Assembly (NCBI GenBank): GCA_964023275.1 | Contig: OZ029919.1 | Coordinates: 13,174,754 to 13,238,753, forward strand | From: Norana najaformis | Taxonomy: Eukaryota > Annelida > Clitellata > Crassiclitellata > Hormogastridae | DNA length: 64,000 bases | Direction: 5' to 3' | Shown: positions 35,735 to 55,570 of the stretch, piece after piece | Numbering within the stretch: the first letter of the stretch is position 1 | Layout of the letters: each line of letters begins with the position of its first letter | Program-made: the position numbers and the translations under genes | Notes under the pieces: generated by a model | What the model was told of the DNA's origin: nothing | The model's input: the letters and a program-made list of their open reading frames with translations, nothing else | Databases searched by the model: none

Positions 35735-36154
35735 TCAAATACAAGCACATGAGAAATATTTTGTCCGATTAATAATTTTATTGCTGAAATTTCCTTGAAC
35801 GCCAAGACCATGCTTCCAGTATTGAGAAATAGCCACTGTAGAAATACTCCTTTTGATGAATGCCGCGCGGGTTTCCTCTCGACCACGCTCGATCAGCTTT
35901 TTTGTCTTTTCGTCCATCACAGCCACACCAACGGACTTGTGCCGGATCTCCTCCTTCATCGCCCGGAACTTTTCAACCTCGTCAAGGACCAGGTTGTATT
36001 CATCATCATTGATCATGGTGTCGTCCAACGCTTTCGAGATGTGACTGTGGACGGTGTGAAGGTCTCCGATTTTCTGTAGGAAGAATGTCTGTGGTGTGGA
36101 CGGCGTCACCTCAGTTGGAAAGGCAGGATCGGTGAGAGATGGATACAGTGGCAT
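35735..36154 (-). CDS. Unidentified ORF B of a two-ORF cassette
   Basis: 139 codons on the minus strand, starting two bases after the stop of ORF A. The sequence opens MPLYPSLTDPAFPTE. It then has a likely helical acidic/basic segment, DDEYNLVLDEVEKFRAMKEE and EKTKKLIERGREETRAAFIK (middle third). The last 25 or so residues look like run-on sequence. I do not recognise the family. Tight head-to-tail packing with ORF A and the absence of introns suggest origin from a virus or a large DNA transposon, but this is inference. No complementary gene for replication was found nearby. Confidence 0.45.
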   Translation of the reverse strand: MPLYPSLTDPAFPTEVTPSTPQTFFLQKIGDLHTVHSHISKALDDTMINDDEYNLVLDEVEKFRAMKEEIRHKSVGVAVMDEKTKKLIERGREETRAAFIKRSISTVAISQYWKHGLGVQGNFSNKIINRTKYFSCACI

Positions 36155-36156
36155 GG

Positions 36157-36588
36157 CTATAGTTTCTCTACCAGTAGAATAGCCCTGACATGAATATCAA
36201 AACGACCGCGCATCAAGCGCATCTTGACTTCAACATCTCGACAGGCCGACGTATAAAAAGTACGGTTAAAATCGAAACTTCCGCTGACTTTGACGGCTAA
36301 GGAACCGATATTATCTAGTCCTTCGGGAAAAATACTGAATCTAGCCTCGTTGAGATAATTGACATAATAACCAGATAAGCTGAATCTCCAGAAGCCAGGG
36401 CCCACTGAAACCTTGTTTGGTGGATTGAGAGTACTCACCCATGGGTACTTCAAATTAGTCAACGGAAATGTTACAGGCGCATCCTGCCTGCACAGCGATT
36501 TCAAGTCCGAACTGAGGGCGGTGACGACCTCTGGCCGTGGCTTCAGTGACTGGTTCTTGAGCAGATTGCAGACAAACCCGACGTCCAC
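36157..36588 (-). CDS. Unidentified ORF A of a two-ORF cassette, fused in frame to gypsy linker
   Basis: 143 codons. The first 35 or so residues (to the SLCRQ near 36480) fit the linker between RNase H and integrase of the gypsy element. The rest is unrelated to gypsy pol: FPLTNLKYPWVSTLNPPNKV, then GFWRFSLSGYYVNYLNEARF and a C-terminus rich in beta-type patterning (VEVKMRLMRGRFDIHVRAIL). It ends TAG and ORF B starts at the next ATG but two bases. The foreign part therefore seems to begin at about 36480 and reach to about 35640. Family unknown. Confidence 0.45.
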   Translation of the reverse strand: MDVGFVCNLLKNQSLKPRPEVVTALSSDLKSLCRQDAPVTFPLTNLKYPWVSTLNPPNKVSVGPGFWRFSLSGYYVNYLNEARFSIFPEGLDNIGSLAVKVSGSFDFNRTFYTSACRDVEVKMRLMRGRFDIHVRAILLVEKL

Positions 36589-37375
36589 ATACCATCTTCC
36601 TGTAACTCTGCCCAGTTCAATGGCTTCATGATGTTGCTTGATTGTATGGCAGTCGCAGCGACGAAGGCTGTATTGTACTCGCTTGATGATCTCTGAGACA
36701 GGGCATTAGCGTTGGAGTGTTTATCACTTGGTCTATGCCGGACGTCGTAATCGAATTCTTCGAGGATTTCGAGTCCACAGGTTTGCTGATCGATTGGCTA
36801 GCGGGTCTGTTTTATCCATTGCAGAGCAGCATGGTCAGTTCTGATGGCGAAGGGTCTTCCCATCAGGTAGGCCTACTGCCTGAACTTCTTGACAAATGTG
36901 GCTAGCGCTAATTCCTCTCATAGAAAACAGGCACCTTTCTTGGTCAGTGCGTGTAGAGGGACAACAACGTCGCAGAACTTCGAGACGAAGCGTCTATAAT
37001 ACTGACAAAGACCGAAGAAGACCCTGCTTTTTCGAAAGTTCGCTGCTGTCAGTCAGTCTCGGATGGCGGCGATCTTGTCAGGGTCCGTCCGTACACCTTC
37101 GCTGACCGTGAATCTCAGACAGGACATATTCTGATAAAGTAGGTGACACTTCGACGGATTCCGCTTCAGGTCGGCTTCACGTAGACGCCCGATAAGTTTC
37201 TCTAGTCAATCCAGGTGACACTGGGTGCCCATGCTGAAGATGATGATATCATTCAATTAGAGGAAGCACGTCTTGTAGTTCAGACCGGTCATCACAAAGT
37301 TCATCAGCTTCTGGAAAGTAGCCTGATCGTTATGCAAACCAAACAGCTTCCTTAAGAAATGAAGTGTCACGCGAT
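36480..37375 (-). mobile_element. Ty3/gypsy retrotransposon, RT palm to RNase H, inverted relative to its 5' half
   Basis: The minus strand from 37375 reads LFGLHNDQATFQKLMNFVMT, a mutated active-site block (LND in place of the Y-x-DD box, preceded by a stop), then EKLIGRLREADLKRNPSKCH. It continues with FFGLCQYYRRFVSKFCDVVV and LHALTKKG. RNase H follows as FAIRTDHAALQWIKQTR and YDVRHRPSDKHSNANALSQR (about 36840-36690). It continues exactly where the + strand half stops at 35630, so one element has been split by an inversion. Integrase is absent, replaced by the two unidentified ORFs. Confidence 0.85.
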
Positions 37376-37419
37376 AGCAGATGAAGATGATCATGTTGAC
37401 GTCTCTTGGATTGACGGCA

Positions 37420-37497
37420 CTACTACTACAACAACTACTACCACTACCACCACTACTACCACTGCTACCACCACCACCACCACCACTACTACTACTG
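37420..37497. repeat. (ACT/ACC)n trinucleotide microsatellite
   Basis: Imperfect CTACTACCACTACCACC repeats at the outer edge of the inverted gypsy half. Confidence 0.9.
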
Positions 37498-39140
37498 GTT
37501 TATTGGTATTGTTATTGATGTTTATTAGGCCTATTATTATTTTACACAAGGTAGCTACGTTGCCTTTAGATTTTGAACTGACCGGAATTTAAAAAATTAC
37601 ACCTGTAACGACTAGTCCCAGTCACGTTGTGGAAAGCTTTGGATTGCTATTGCATTGAAAGAGAACTGCATGGTGTGTTTCACATCTCTTTGAACTTTGG
37701 GTCAGAGAAAGCCCCTATTATTAGTAGTGGTACTATTTTCTTAATTATTATTTTTCAATCATCTTATCAAAGCTGCAAAAATAATTGTGTTTGTTTATAT
37801 ACCCTTTCCTAAGCGACTGTGGTCAACTGTTTTAATAGGCCACCCGTTTCCTGGTTGGCTTAGATCATCTGTTGTAATGGTCTAACCTTCTGCAGATTCA
37901 CTTGGTTGTACCAGTTCTGCGTGTGTTTTTGTGCACTTCGTCTGTAGAGGATTTTAGGTTGAGTTCTGGATCTTAGCTCAGCACGTGGTCTTTCAGGGCT
38001 CCTAAGGAATCTTGTATTGGAGTAGGCCTACTAAGAGACAGACATCTCTTGTAATCCGTTATGGTGGAGTAAAATTGATATTGTTTGAATTGTTTCAATG
38101 TTGACCAATGAAAGCTGTTGACGTTTAGTGATGAACTTTTCCAGTTTTGCCGAGATTAGAATTATGTCTTAATAATTGCATTCATTATGTAGTTTTGCTG
38201 TTGAGCTCTTGTTTACAATTTCATCGCAACTGCCCCTTGGTTCGTAGTCGTAACCGAGTAATCTGTAATGCAACAGTAAAGCTGTTTATAGAATGGAATT
38301 GGCAGACTGCAAATCCAAATCTGAAACAAATCTAAGTTTGTCCGAGATTTAATAAATTTAATATCGTTACAGTAAACTGTTGCCACGTGGTTTCTTGAGT
38401 CGTTCCACTCACATCTCCTAATGAAAAATTCAACTTCTCACAATTGAGTGGATCGATGACTTGCCGTTCCTTCCTCCACAGACCTCTCAAACTTTTAACT
38501 AGACCCAGTCTTTGTTAATAAAGCACGCCTGCAAAAGATGACCTACTTTGGACAGCTCTTCCCCTTGCTCGCATATGGCATAACACTTCCCATCCCCTTT
38601 GCGGACAGCCGCACTCCAACGGAGTACTAATGCCTGGATTAGGCTCCCTTGTTGATCTATGGGGTGGGGTACTTCGATACTGCCGCGTTCAGGAAAGGGA
38701 CTAATTCGACCCAAAACAGTACAGACTGTCTTCTGTCTGGCTGAAGTTAGTGTTTAAGGCACAGACTGTACTGAGATAATCATGTATCAAATTTAGGTGC
38801 AGATGTCTGCATTGGGCATGACCCCTTGTCCGCACTTTTTAATTTCTGCATTTATTAGGTGCCATTATCTAATGACTTCAAACCTGATGTTCGTGGCCTC
38901 TGCAGTTCTACAACTTATAAAATTAAATTATGTCGTCCACTCAACGACCTCGGCAATTCATCAACTCGGAGCTCTCGGCATCCATAAGCATACATATAAT
39001 TCCTTGCGTACATACTTACTGGACGTTATGGGCGAATGAGCGGCAAAATAGTCAACCGGAAAATCGAACGCATACTAGAACATGATTGGATGTGTCTTAC
39101 ACGTGATCTAAATCAATAACATGATTGGATAATGATAAAT
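37498..39140. other. No gene recognised
   Basis: Only short unconnected open frames. No repeat family assigned. Confidence 0.45.
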
Positions 39141-39149
39141 TACGTCAAA

Positions 39150-39321
39150 CTATTGAACAAACACACACCTGATGACGTTAAACCGTTTGCCATAGTAACG
39201 CTTTTAGGTTTTGACAGTTGACATTTGAAAAGTTCTTCGACAATTTTAGATTTTCCATTGTTTCTGCAATTTTTTACTGAAAATTACGATCTCAAAGTTT
39301 AGAAATCTGAAGTTCGACCAG
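39150..39321 (+). ncRNA. Possible first exon of the micro-exon transcript
   Basis: This stretch ends in a strong donor, GTTCGACCAG/GTAAACG at 39321/39322. The next acceptor is TTTCTCAG at about 39851, where the repeated exon-like blocks start. No long open frame crosses it. The start is unknown, and 39150 is only a nominal left limit. Confidence 0.25.
39185..39199 (+). promoter_or_regulatory. Candidate RFX X-box ahead of the exon-like array
   Basis: GTTTGCCATAGTAAC matches the RFX/DAF-19 X-box consensus GTHNYYATRRNAAC at 13 of 14 positions when read from the second base. It lies about 120 bp before the first good donor of the array (CGACCAG/GTAAAC, donor at 39322). Promoter role is inference. 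Confidence 0.25.
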
Positions 39322-39850
39322 GTAAACGATATATCAAAATATTAGAACCGTTTCTTGCCGAAATATTGATGTCGAGTGATAGTGTTTAGCTATATCACAG
39401 ATTCTATTTATGTAGCATATGTGGCTATATCTTGATATAAAAGACCATAGAATTGTATCATGAATGACCCAGTTTATAAATTCTTAGAAAACTAAAGTAC
39501 TGATATCTGTAAATTTGCCCAACTGTTCGTTCAAGTAAACCAGAAATCGATATATTATTGTTAAAAGCGTGAAACGTAGCAGACAAAATAGTTCGAAATT
39601 CATGAACTTTATTCCCTTATCTCCAGGGTTATGCATAAGCAACTGATTCAAAGTAACCAATTAGTACTCGTTTTATGTGACTTCATGTCTAACTTTGGTA
39701 CCTGTTTAACTCCATTCATTGAATATCAGAAATGTGCAGACCAACGAAAAAGTAGCAGGGTTCTGGAAGAGCCTTTTTATGTGATAGAACTTTCAAATAT
39801 AGATTCCCTGTTTCATATCTTTTGTTATTCTAATGACTGAAACTTTCTCA

Positions 39851-42800
39851 GCAATAAAGAATACATTAACAACAAGAAAGCCAGATTTCAAGCAAGCCAG
39901 TATTAAAGCCAGCATCGAAACAAAGCAAAGCTAAGAGGTCCACAATAGAAAATCAAGAAGTTATTTTAGAAATATTTTTCCTCTGGTTCTTAACTTTATG
40001 TAATTTTAGCCTCTTAAGCCTTTTTCAGCAGATAAACAACACAAAACATAAAGAAAACTAAAAACAAAGCCAGCTTCAAAACAAAGCGAAGTCCAGAGAT
40101 CCAGAACAGAAGGCCTACAAGTTTTCAGCAGGTAAAAAACACTAACAAAAAGGAGAAACTAAAAGTAAAACAAAGTCAGCATTAAAGCTAAGTCATTATC
40201 TAAGTAAAAGTAAACATAAAAAACCCAGAGCTTGAGAACACAAGACCAACTGGTATTTTCAAGCTAAGGTACTCTGCTTCATACTTTTATGTCATTTTAT
40301 GGATTAGAACTTATTTTCAGCAGATGCGAATTAATAACTAAAAACAAGAAATGAAGAAATCCACCATCACTACAAAGCCCAGAAGACCAGGAGGTATTCA
40401 AATTTAATTTCCTCTGCTTCTTATCTTTAGTTGATAAAAATTATTTTCAGCAGCTAACTAAACAAAAATATACAGCCAAGCCTATATCGAAGCAAAATCA
40501 ACCACAGAAATGCCAAGAAGTCCAGAAGGCCAGGATGTATTTTCAAATTCAGATTCATCTGCTTCATATCTTTAGTTGATCAATATTATTTTAAAAATTT
40601 CTGCTCTAAATTTGTATAACAATTCAGGAGCTAAAGGTTGATTAAAGCAGCTAAACATACAAAGCACAACTGGTGTCATCATCAAAGCAAAGCCCAGAAG
40701 TCCAGACGAGAAGATCAACAGGTATTTTCAAATTCAGATTCCTCTGTTTTATATCATGCAATTTTAGGAGCTAACCTTATTTTCAGCAGATAACAAATTA
40801 AAAATATGAACAAATCCAGTCATCAAAATAAAGCCTGCATTAACGTGCAGGCATTTTCAAAGCAAAGCCATCGCCAAAGCGAAGAACAGAAGTCCAGACA
40901 AGAAGACCAACAGGTATTTACAAATTTAGATTCCTCTTTTTGATATTATTATGTTGTTTTAGGAGTTAACCTTGTTTTTAGCAGATCAAACATTAAAAAC
41001 ATGAAGAAATCCAGTCATCAAAATAAAGCCAGCATTAACGTGAAGGCATTTTCAAAGAAAAACTATTGGCAAAGTAAAGCCAAAGAGATCCAGAAGATGA
41101 GACCAACAGGTATTTTGAAATTAATTTTTACAGGTTCCTTTGTTTCATATCAGGATTCCATTTTAGTGGTCATTTTTCAGCAGATAAAAACATCAGTAAA
41201 GCCAGCATTATAGCAATGCCAACACAAACACCCATCAACAAAGAAAAGACCAGCAGGTATGTTTTCAAATTAAGTTTTCTCTGCTTCATGTCTGTATGTC
41301 ACGGTAGGGACAAGTTATTTATTTAGCTGATAAAACACAAAAGATCAAGAAAGACAGCATAAAAAGAATGCCATCATTAAAAGAAAGCCACAACTAGATT
41401 GAGCACCAAAACAAAGCCCAGAAGTCTGGAGCAGAGGACCATCAGGTATTCTCAAATTCAGATTTCTCTATTTCATTTCTTTACAAAAAGCAAGGAAATC
41501 AACATCAAAACAGCCATTTTCACAGGAAGGTGAACACGAACCAAAAGTCCAAGTTCAAAGGTCAAGAAACCACAGTTTAAGTGCAGAAGGTTAACAGTTG
41601 GGTTATTTTGTAAATTAAGACTTGTGTGTTATATATCTTTATGTCATTTTAGAGGCTAGAATGTCATTTCAGCAAGTAAAAAAAACAAAATACCAATAAA
41701 GCTGACATCAAAACAAAGAGAGAATCAAAGCAAAGCCCAGAGGTCGAAAACACAAGTTCAGATCGTATTTCAGACTAAGATTCTTCTGTTTCATATCTTG
41801 AAGTCGATTTAGGGGTGAAAGTTTTTTGCAGATAAAAACAAAAGAGACCAAGAAAAGTCAATATCAAAAGAAAGCCATCATCAAAGCCCAGAGAAGACCA
41901 GCAGGTACTTTTCAAATTACAATACTTTTGTTTCATATCTAGATGTCATTATAGTGATGAAAGTTTTCAGCAGATAAAAATACAAAATACCAAGAAAGCT
42001 GACCACAAGACCAAATCATCATCAAAGTCCAGAGAAGACCAGCAGGTATTTTTCAAATAAAAATACTTCTGTTTCATATCTGAATGTTGCTTTAGCGATG
42101 AAAGTTTTTCAGCAAATAAGTACAAAATGCTACAAAAGCCGACAACAGAACCAAACCATCATCAAAGTCCAGAAACGACTAGCAGGTATTTTTAAATTAA
42201 AATACTTCTGTTTCATATCTGAAAGTCATATTAATTTAACAATGAAATTTTTCAGCATATAAAAAGAACAAAATATGAAAGACAACATCAAAAGAAGACA
42301 TTAAAGCACAGAGAAGATTAGCAGGTACTTTTCAAATTAAAAAACTTCTGTTTCATATCTGAATGTCATATAAGCGATGAAAGTTTTTCTGCAGATAAAA
42401 AGTACCAAGTATTAAAGACCACATCAAAAGAAGACATTAAAGCAAAAGAGAAGACCAGCAGGTATTTTTCAAGTTAAGATTTAATTGTTTCATATCTTGA
42501 AGTCATTTAAGTATAAAGGTTTTTCAGCAGATAAAACCATCACAAAAGCAAATTTTAAAGCAAAGCCATGGAATATCCAAGCAAAGCTCAGAGAACACCA
42601 TGAAACAGGTAATTCCAAATTAAGCTTTCTCTGTTTCAGGTGTTTATGACACAGTAAGGGAGAAGTGTTTTCAGCAGTAAAATATACAAAATTTCCTTAA
42701 GAAAACTGGCACTGAAACAAAGCAATCATCAAAGCAAAGTGAATATCAAAGCCCATATTTCAAGAACAGAAAATCAACAGGTATTTTGAAATGAAGATTT

Positions 42801-44270
42801 ATATGTTTGACATCTTTGTAATTTTAGGGCAAGAATTTATTTGCCGCAGGTAAAATTCTAAACTACAAAGAAAGCTGGCATAATATAAAGCTCAGAAATC
42901 CAGAACAAAAATCAACAGGTATTTTCAAATTAATATTCTGTTGTTTTATGTCTGTATGATTTCATGGCAAAACATTTTTCAGCAGATAAATAACATCGAT
43001 AAAGCCAACACGGTGTCAAAAGCCATTGCCTTAACAGCCATCATGAAGGCCAGAGAAGACCAGCAAGTATTCTTCTAAATAAGATTTCTCTGTTTAATAT
43101 CTTTATGACACAATTAGTGCAAGTTTTTTCAGCAGAAGTTTTTCAGCATATAAGAACTATAAATAATCTAGAACGCCAGCATCAAAAGAAAACGAGCATC
43201 CTGAAAGCCTTCATTAAAGTGAGCACCTAAACAAAGCCTTGAAGTCCAGAGCAGAAGATCAACAGGTATTTCAAATTAATATTTTTCTGTTTCATGTTTT
43301 TGTCTAATTTTAGTGGTTGAAACTTAGTTTCAGGAGATGAGAGTTAAAACTGTAAAAAATTAAACACATACTGTAAGGCCAGCATCAAACACAATGCCAT
43401 CAGGCATTTTGCAATTAAGATAGATGACTAGTACATTTCATCAGTATATACAGTTTCAATTATTTAAGCTTGTTTTCAGCAGAGAAATTCAAAATAAAAA
43501 TCAAGAAAGCAAACATCAAAGCAAAATAAAAAGGTCCAGGACAACAAACAAGACAATGCAAGTATGCTAAATTAAGATACTTGACAGTATAGTGATACAT
43601 ACATCTGTTTCTGCTTCATGATTCACATATAAAACTTGTATTCAGGAGAAGGAATATCAAGAAGAAAGAAAGAAAAGCAAAACCAAACGAAGAGTACAGT
43701 AAGAATCTGGTGATTTAAATTTGAGACATAACTATTTCTGAACTCTTACAGTTTGTTATTATCATTTATGTTGTTTTGAGGATAAAGTTTGCTTTCAGAA
43801 GAAATAAACTAAAAAAATTAATGAAGAAACAATTCCACCATCAAGGAGAGAAACCAAAGCCAGAAGATCTTTAAGTCAGACTTGGTAGGTTCCATAATAA
43901 GGCTACTGTTTTGCATACTTGTTAAAAAGATGAGAATTTTTAAGCCATGCAGCAGATTTTAGGGGAAAGAGAAAACATCAAAGCAGACTTAAAGATTCAG
44001 ACGAGGCATGCACATGATGATCAAGGTATCCATATTTCTTTTCACTGGTTTCATGTCGTTTTGTGTGTTAATGCAGCATTCAGAAACAAAGAAATCAAGA
44101 GTAAAACGAGTGTCAACACACAATAAAGAAAATTACAAATTCATCTGTTCTTGTCTCAGTGTGTCCATGCATACATAAATTTGTATTCAGAGGTATAGGA
44201 AGAGAACTTGCAAAGCCAGAAGCTGCAGAACAACATAACAGAACAGGTATTTTAACTTTTAGTCATGATT
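39851..44270 (+). ncRNA. Tandem array of about 24 exon-like micro-units with conserved splice signals
   Basis: Each 140-200 bp unit has an A/purine-rich block (60-110 nt, with words such as AAAGCCAGCATCAAA and TCCAGAGAAGACCAGCAG), then a donor CAG/GTATTTT. A T-rich spacer of about 65-90 nt follows (TTTCTCTGTTTCATATCT, ATGTCATTTTAG) and ends in TTTTTCAG/CAG. About 17 copies keep the CAG/GTA donor, for example near 40713, 40910, 41105, 42043, 42776 and 42914. Some blocks are open in frame (42 residues at 41001 onwards; 25 codons in the unit before 42043), but others have stops in all frames and lengths of 69, 70, 73, 75 and 76 nt. Consistent coding is therefore not supported. The best reading is a tandem-duplicated exon array of a non-coding or strongly degenerate transcript. 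It could alternatively be an old satellite whose unit happens to look spliced. Confidence 0.5.
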
Positions 44271-44830
44271 AAAATATCTGCATTTCTGTGTCATCACTTT
44301 TACGAGTTTGTTAAGCTTACGATCAACATTAAATAGTTAACTGTCATCGTTTTATGAGTTTGTTAAGCTTATGGTCAACATTAAATAATTAAGTTTACAA
44401 AGGATATCCAGTTACTAGACAAGCATGAATTACAAAAGCAGAGAAGAGTAGATGGGATGTTGCAGAATACAATGGCAAGTTCAAAGAAACGGAACACTGC
44501 AAATGACAGCGTCTGGAGTTTGGAACGGCAGTTTCTTATATTCCAATATTAAGGTGTTTATTTTTAGCTCTTCAAGGAACAAGTTGTTAAATTGCATTTA
44601 ATTCTACATGAGATCTGAACTGAGCAGTGACTGTATCTGTAAATGTACTAACACCCGTGTCAGATCTACAATGTTATACATGAATTTAAAAATTCAGAGT
44701 TCTATGCACATTCCTGAAAATTAGGGAAAGAAGTACTTAGCCCACAGAATGCAGAAAATTACTTGTCTACAAAGCAGCAGTGGGCATTGTTCACATATCT
44801 GCTATGGATTCCCAAACGTTGTTATATAAA
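44271..44830. other. Downstream end of the exon-like array, no gene recognised
   Basis: A 45-bp imperfect direct repeat, GAGTTTGTTAAGCTTAYGRT followed by CAACATTAAATARTTAA, is found at about 44306 and 44357. No clear terminal exon was identified. Confidence 0.5.
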
Positions 44831-44832
44831 GC

Positions 44833-44835
<3 letters not shown>

Positions 44836-44870
<35 letters not shown>

Positions 44871-44942
44871 GTTATTATTATATTACTGCTGCTACTACTA
44901 CTACTACCACTACTACTACTACCACCACCACCACCACTACTA
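44836..44942. repeat. (ATT)n then (ACT/ACC)n compound microsatellite
   Basis: ATTATTATT for about 45 bp, then CTACTACTACTACCACT-type repeats. Open frames across it (Ile/Leu or Tyr/Thr runs) are artefacts. Confidence 0.95.
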
Positions 44943-46605
44943 CAAAACATTACGCTAAGAGCTGTTAACGGATATCTGGAAAATTCCCGCCATATTATTA
45001 TTTATCTAGAGGTTACCATAGGCCTACACATGATATAAAAGCGGCAGTCACATGGTAATTGTAAAAGTATATGATTTTGGTCACTATAGGTAAATGTGTA
45101 CATTTACATTGACTAATGACCATTTGAAAGAATGGAGGTAATTTATTAACACTAACTGCGACCAACTTTTATTCAGAGTTAATAATGATGATGGTGGTAA
45201 TGGTGATGATGATGATGATGATGATGAAAACCCAGAGCTTTTTGGGAAAGACTCTTTTTATCTAACGCTGTGCTGCAATAACCACTTATGTAGTTGCTGT
45301 TTAACGACACTGTCATAACAAAGATGATTAGCATTGCCCTTCTTTATCCAGGCTTGGGAAATAATCAACAAAGTTGACACTGGTATAACCCTGTAGGCTG
45401 GCTTTGAGACATTGTGCTTCTTGCATGCAGGCCACTTCTTCGGGCACTGGGCACTTTTTATGTTACACTTTTGTTCTTCTCGAGAGGCTTCGTGTGTTTG
45501 ATTCTTAAAATGACTGATTTTTCTGATTGTAAATTTCTTTGTTTAATAGCGCAATATTTCTTTTTGACGTGCCTGAGCCGGAGCGTGTTGAGTTTTAATT
45601 AGTTTTGCCATCGTTAGATAATTGAATCAGTTCGAGTGCAGTGCAGCTGTTTGTAGTAAATGAAGAAGAATGTCTTTATGTAAACAGACAAAGGAAGAGA
45701 TAGGCAGTATCATTTCAAGCTCTGGAAAACAAGTAGGTATGAAGCTATAGGCTTTGAAACGGAAATTGTATATATTCTTGTGAACTTGAATTAGTTGCAT
45801 AGTCCTCTGAATCTTTTAGCTTAAGACCAGACATCATAACAATTCTGCATTCTGATAACTTTCAGTGTTGTTACACAAAAACTGCCAGTGTTGACACCAT
45901 GTACAGCCCTTCTAAGCGCAGGTAACTAGTTGACAAGTTAAGAAGTGCAGCTCTATCTGACGGCCGCGATGCCAGTCGGATGAAGGATCAGAGTGGCAAT
46001 TTTCATTAGACACATGTTACTGATTGCAGGAATAGAGTAAGCCATTTGGTTAGATTTTTACTGCGAAGAAATTCTTAATCGTTGGGATGTTGTAGAGAAT
46101 AAATAATGTTCTGTTCTTTTTCATGCTGTTATTGAACCAAGCACTTGATATTTGATAACCTGTGCAAACTGTTTGCTCTGATTGAACTAAGAGACCAGTA
46201 AATTAAACATGACATTTAGTGATTTAGTAGGCATTGATATTGTCACTGATATTACAGCTGAAACAGTAGCACAGCAATAGCTGGTTCAAACGGTTCAATG
46301 AACTGGGGCCCTAGATAACTTAAGACCCTAGCAGGTGGCAGAGAATTATTGTTTGTTAGCGTGAAACTGCATTAAAATAACAGGTTCCACAGGACACAAG
46401 AATATTAGAGAGAGGGACCTGTGAAAAACCAGGGCTGGCAAATTCTTCAAATTCTGTGCTGTGCCTCTGAACTGTTATAAGTGCCATGCTCTTGCTTAAT
46501 GATGCTGAATTTTATAGGAAGAATGTTCAGCTTTCAGATCTGTTGTTAGACTGCCGAAACTGACAGGAAGTTTGTCTGCTTGAAGTTGTTTTCAAGTCTT
46601 GAGAA
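44943..46605. other. Upstream region of the avidin gene
   Basis: It contains a GATGATGATG tract at about 45186-45227. No coding exon was identified. An untranslated first exon and the promoter of the avidin gene may lie here, but no decisive TATA or initiator was seen. Confidence 0.4.
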
Positions 46606-54869
<8,264 letters not shown>

Positions 54870-54891
54870 CTCAGACTGTATACTCCAAATG

Positions 54892-54897
54892 AATAAA
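54892..54897 (+). terminator. Polyadenylation signal of the avidin gene
   Basis: AATAAA, 23 bp after the stop in exon 9, followed by a T/G-containing stretch (TTTCTGTGACTCTGATCTGT). Confidence 0.65.
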
Positions 54898-54929
54898 TGG
54901 CATGATGGATTTCTGTGACTCTGATCTGT

Positions 54930-55570
54930 TAATTAATTATCTGTAGGCGGACCCACTTGTCCTATTGTAGATGGTAGTGTAGATGGAACTCAGGCCTTTT
55001 GCTGAACAAGGACTGAGTTCCGCCAACTTGTGCTATACAACTTTATATCACATTATTACAGGCCAAGATCAGTCAGTATTAGCAAAAGTCTTAAAGAACA
55101 CGAGTGTACTGTAACTGCATTTCCTTTTAATTACATGGTTTAATTGTGATGTGTGTTGCGTTTGCCTATTGTAAGGGATGCACGGGGAGTGATAGGTTAC
55201 ATTAAGGTTTCATCATTGCAGCATGATGATGCTCTAATGTAACCTTGTAAAGAACAAGGTGAAGAAATTGTGACTAATGTGATCAGGAAAGCCTGCTGTC
55301 CAACTGAGTGAATATGGAGTACTAACCTCTCTAGCACAGAGAAGCTGCACGATGATTCGGCAAAATGTCCCATTCTGGAAAATCCCCATTGCTCCCCCGC
55401 TACCTACAGACCATGAGAGCAATTACCAAAAATGTCCAGATTTTGAGAACTTTACCAATGCATACAGTACTGCCTTTTCTAATCAACCTTGTTTGTTCTT
55501 ATATCATTCGCCAGATAGCGCCATCATTCACCATCACATTCTGCCGGACCGCATATGAATCTACTAACGC
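54930..55570. other. No gene recognised
   Basis: Intergenic to the right of the avidin gene. Several overlapping open frames at 55352-55832 have no recognised motifs. Confidence 0.45.

Noticed and set aside
39851..44270. Box C/D snoRNA array in the short introns
   Set aside because: TGATGA-like and CTGA words occur (for example GTGATGAAAG), but in the wrong order and spacing within spacers of only about 65-90 nt.
39851..44270. Repeat-exon protein gene with a constant frame
   Set aside because: Several blocks have stops in all three frames, and block lengths are not multiples of three in a consistent way.
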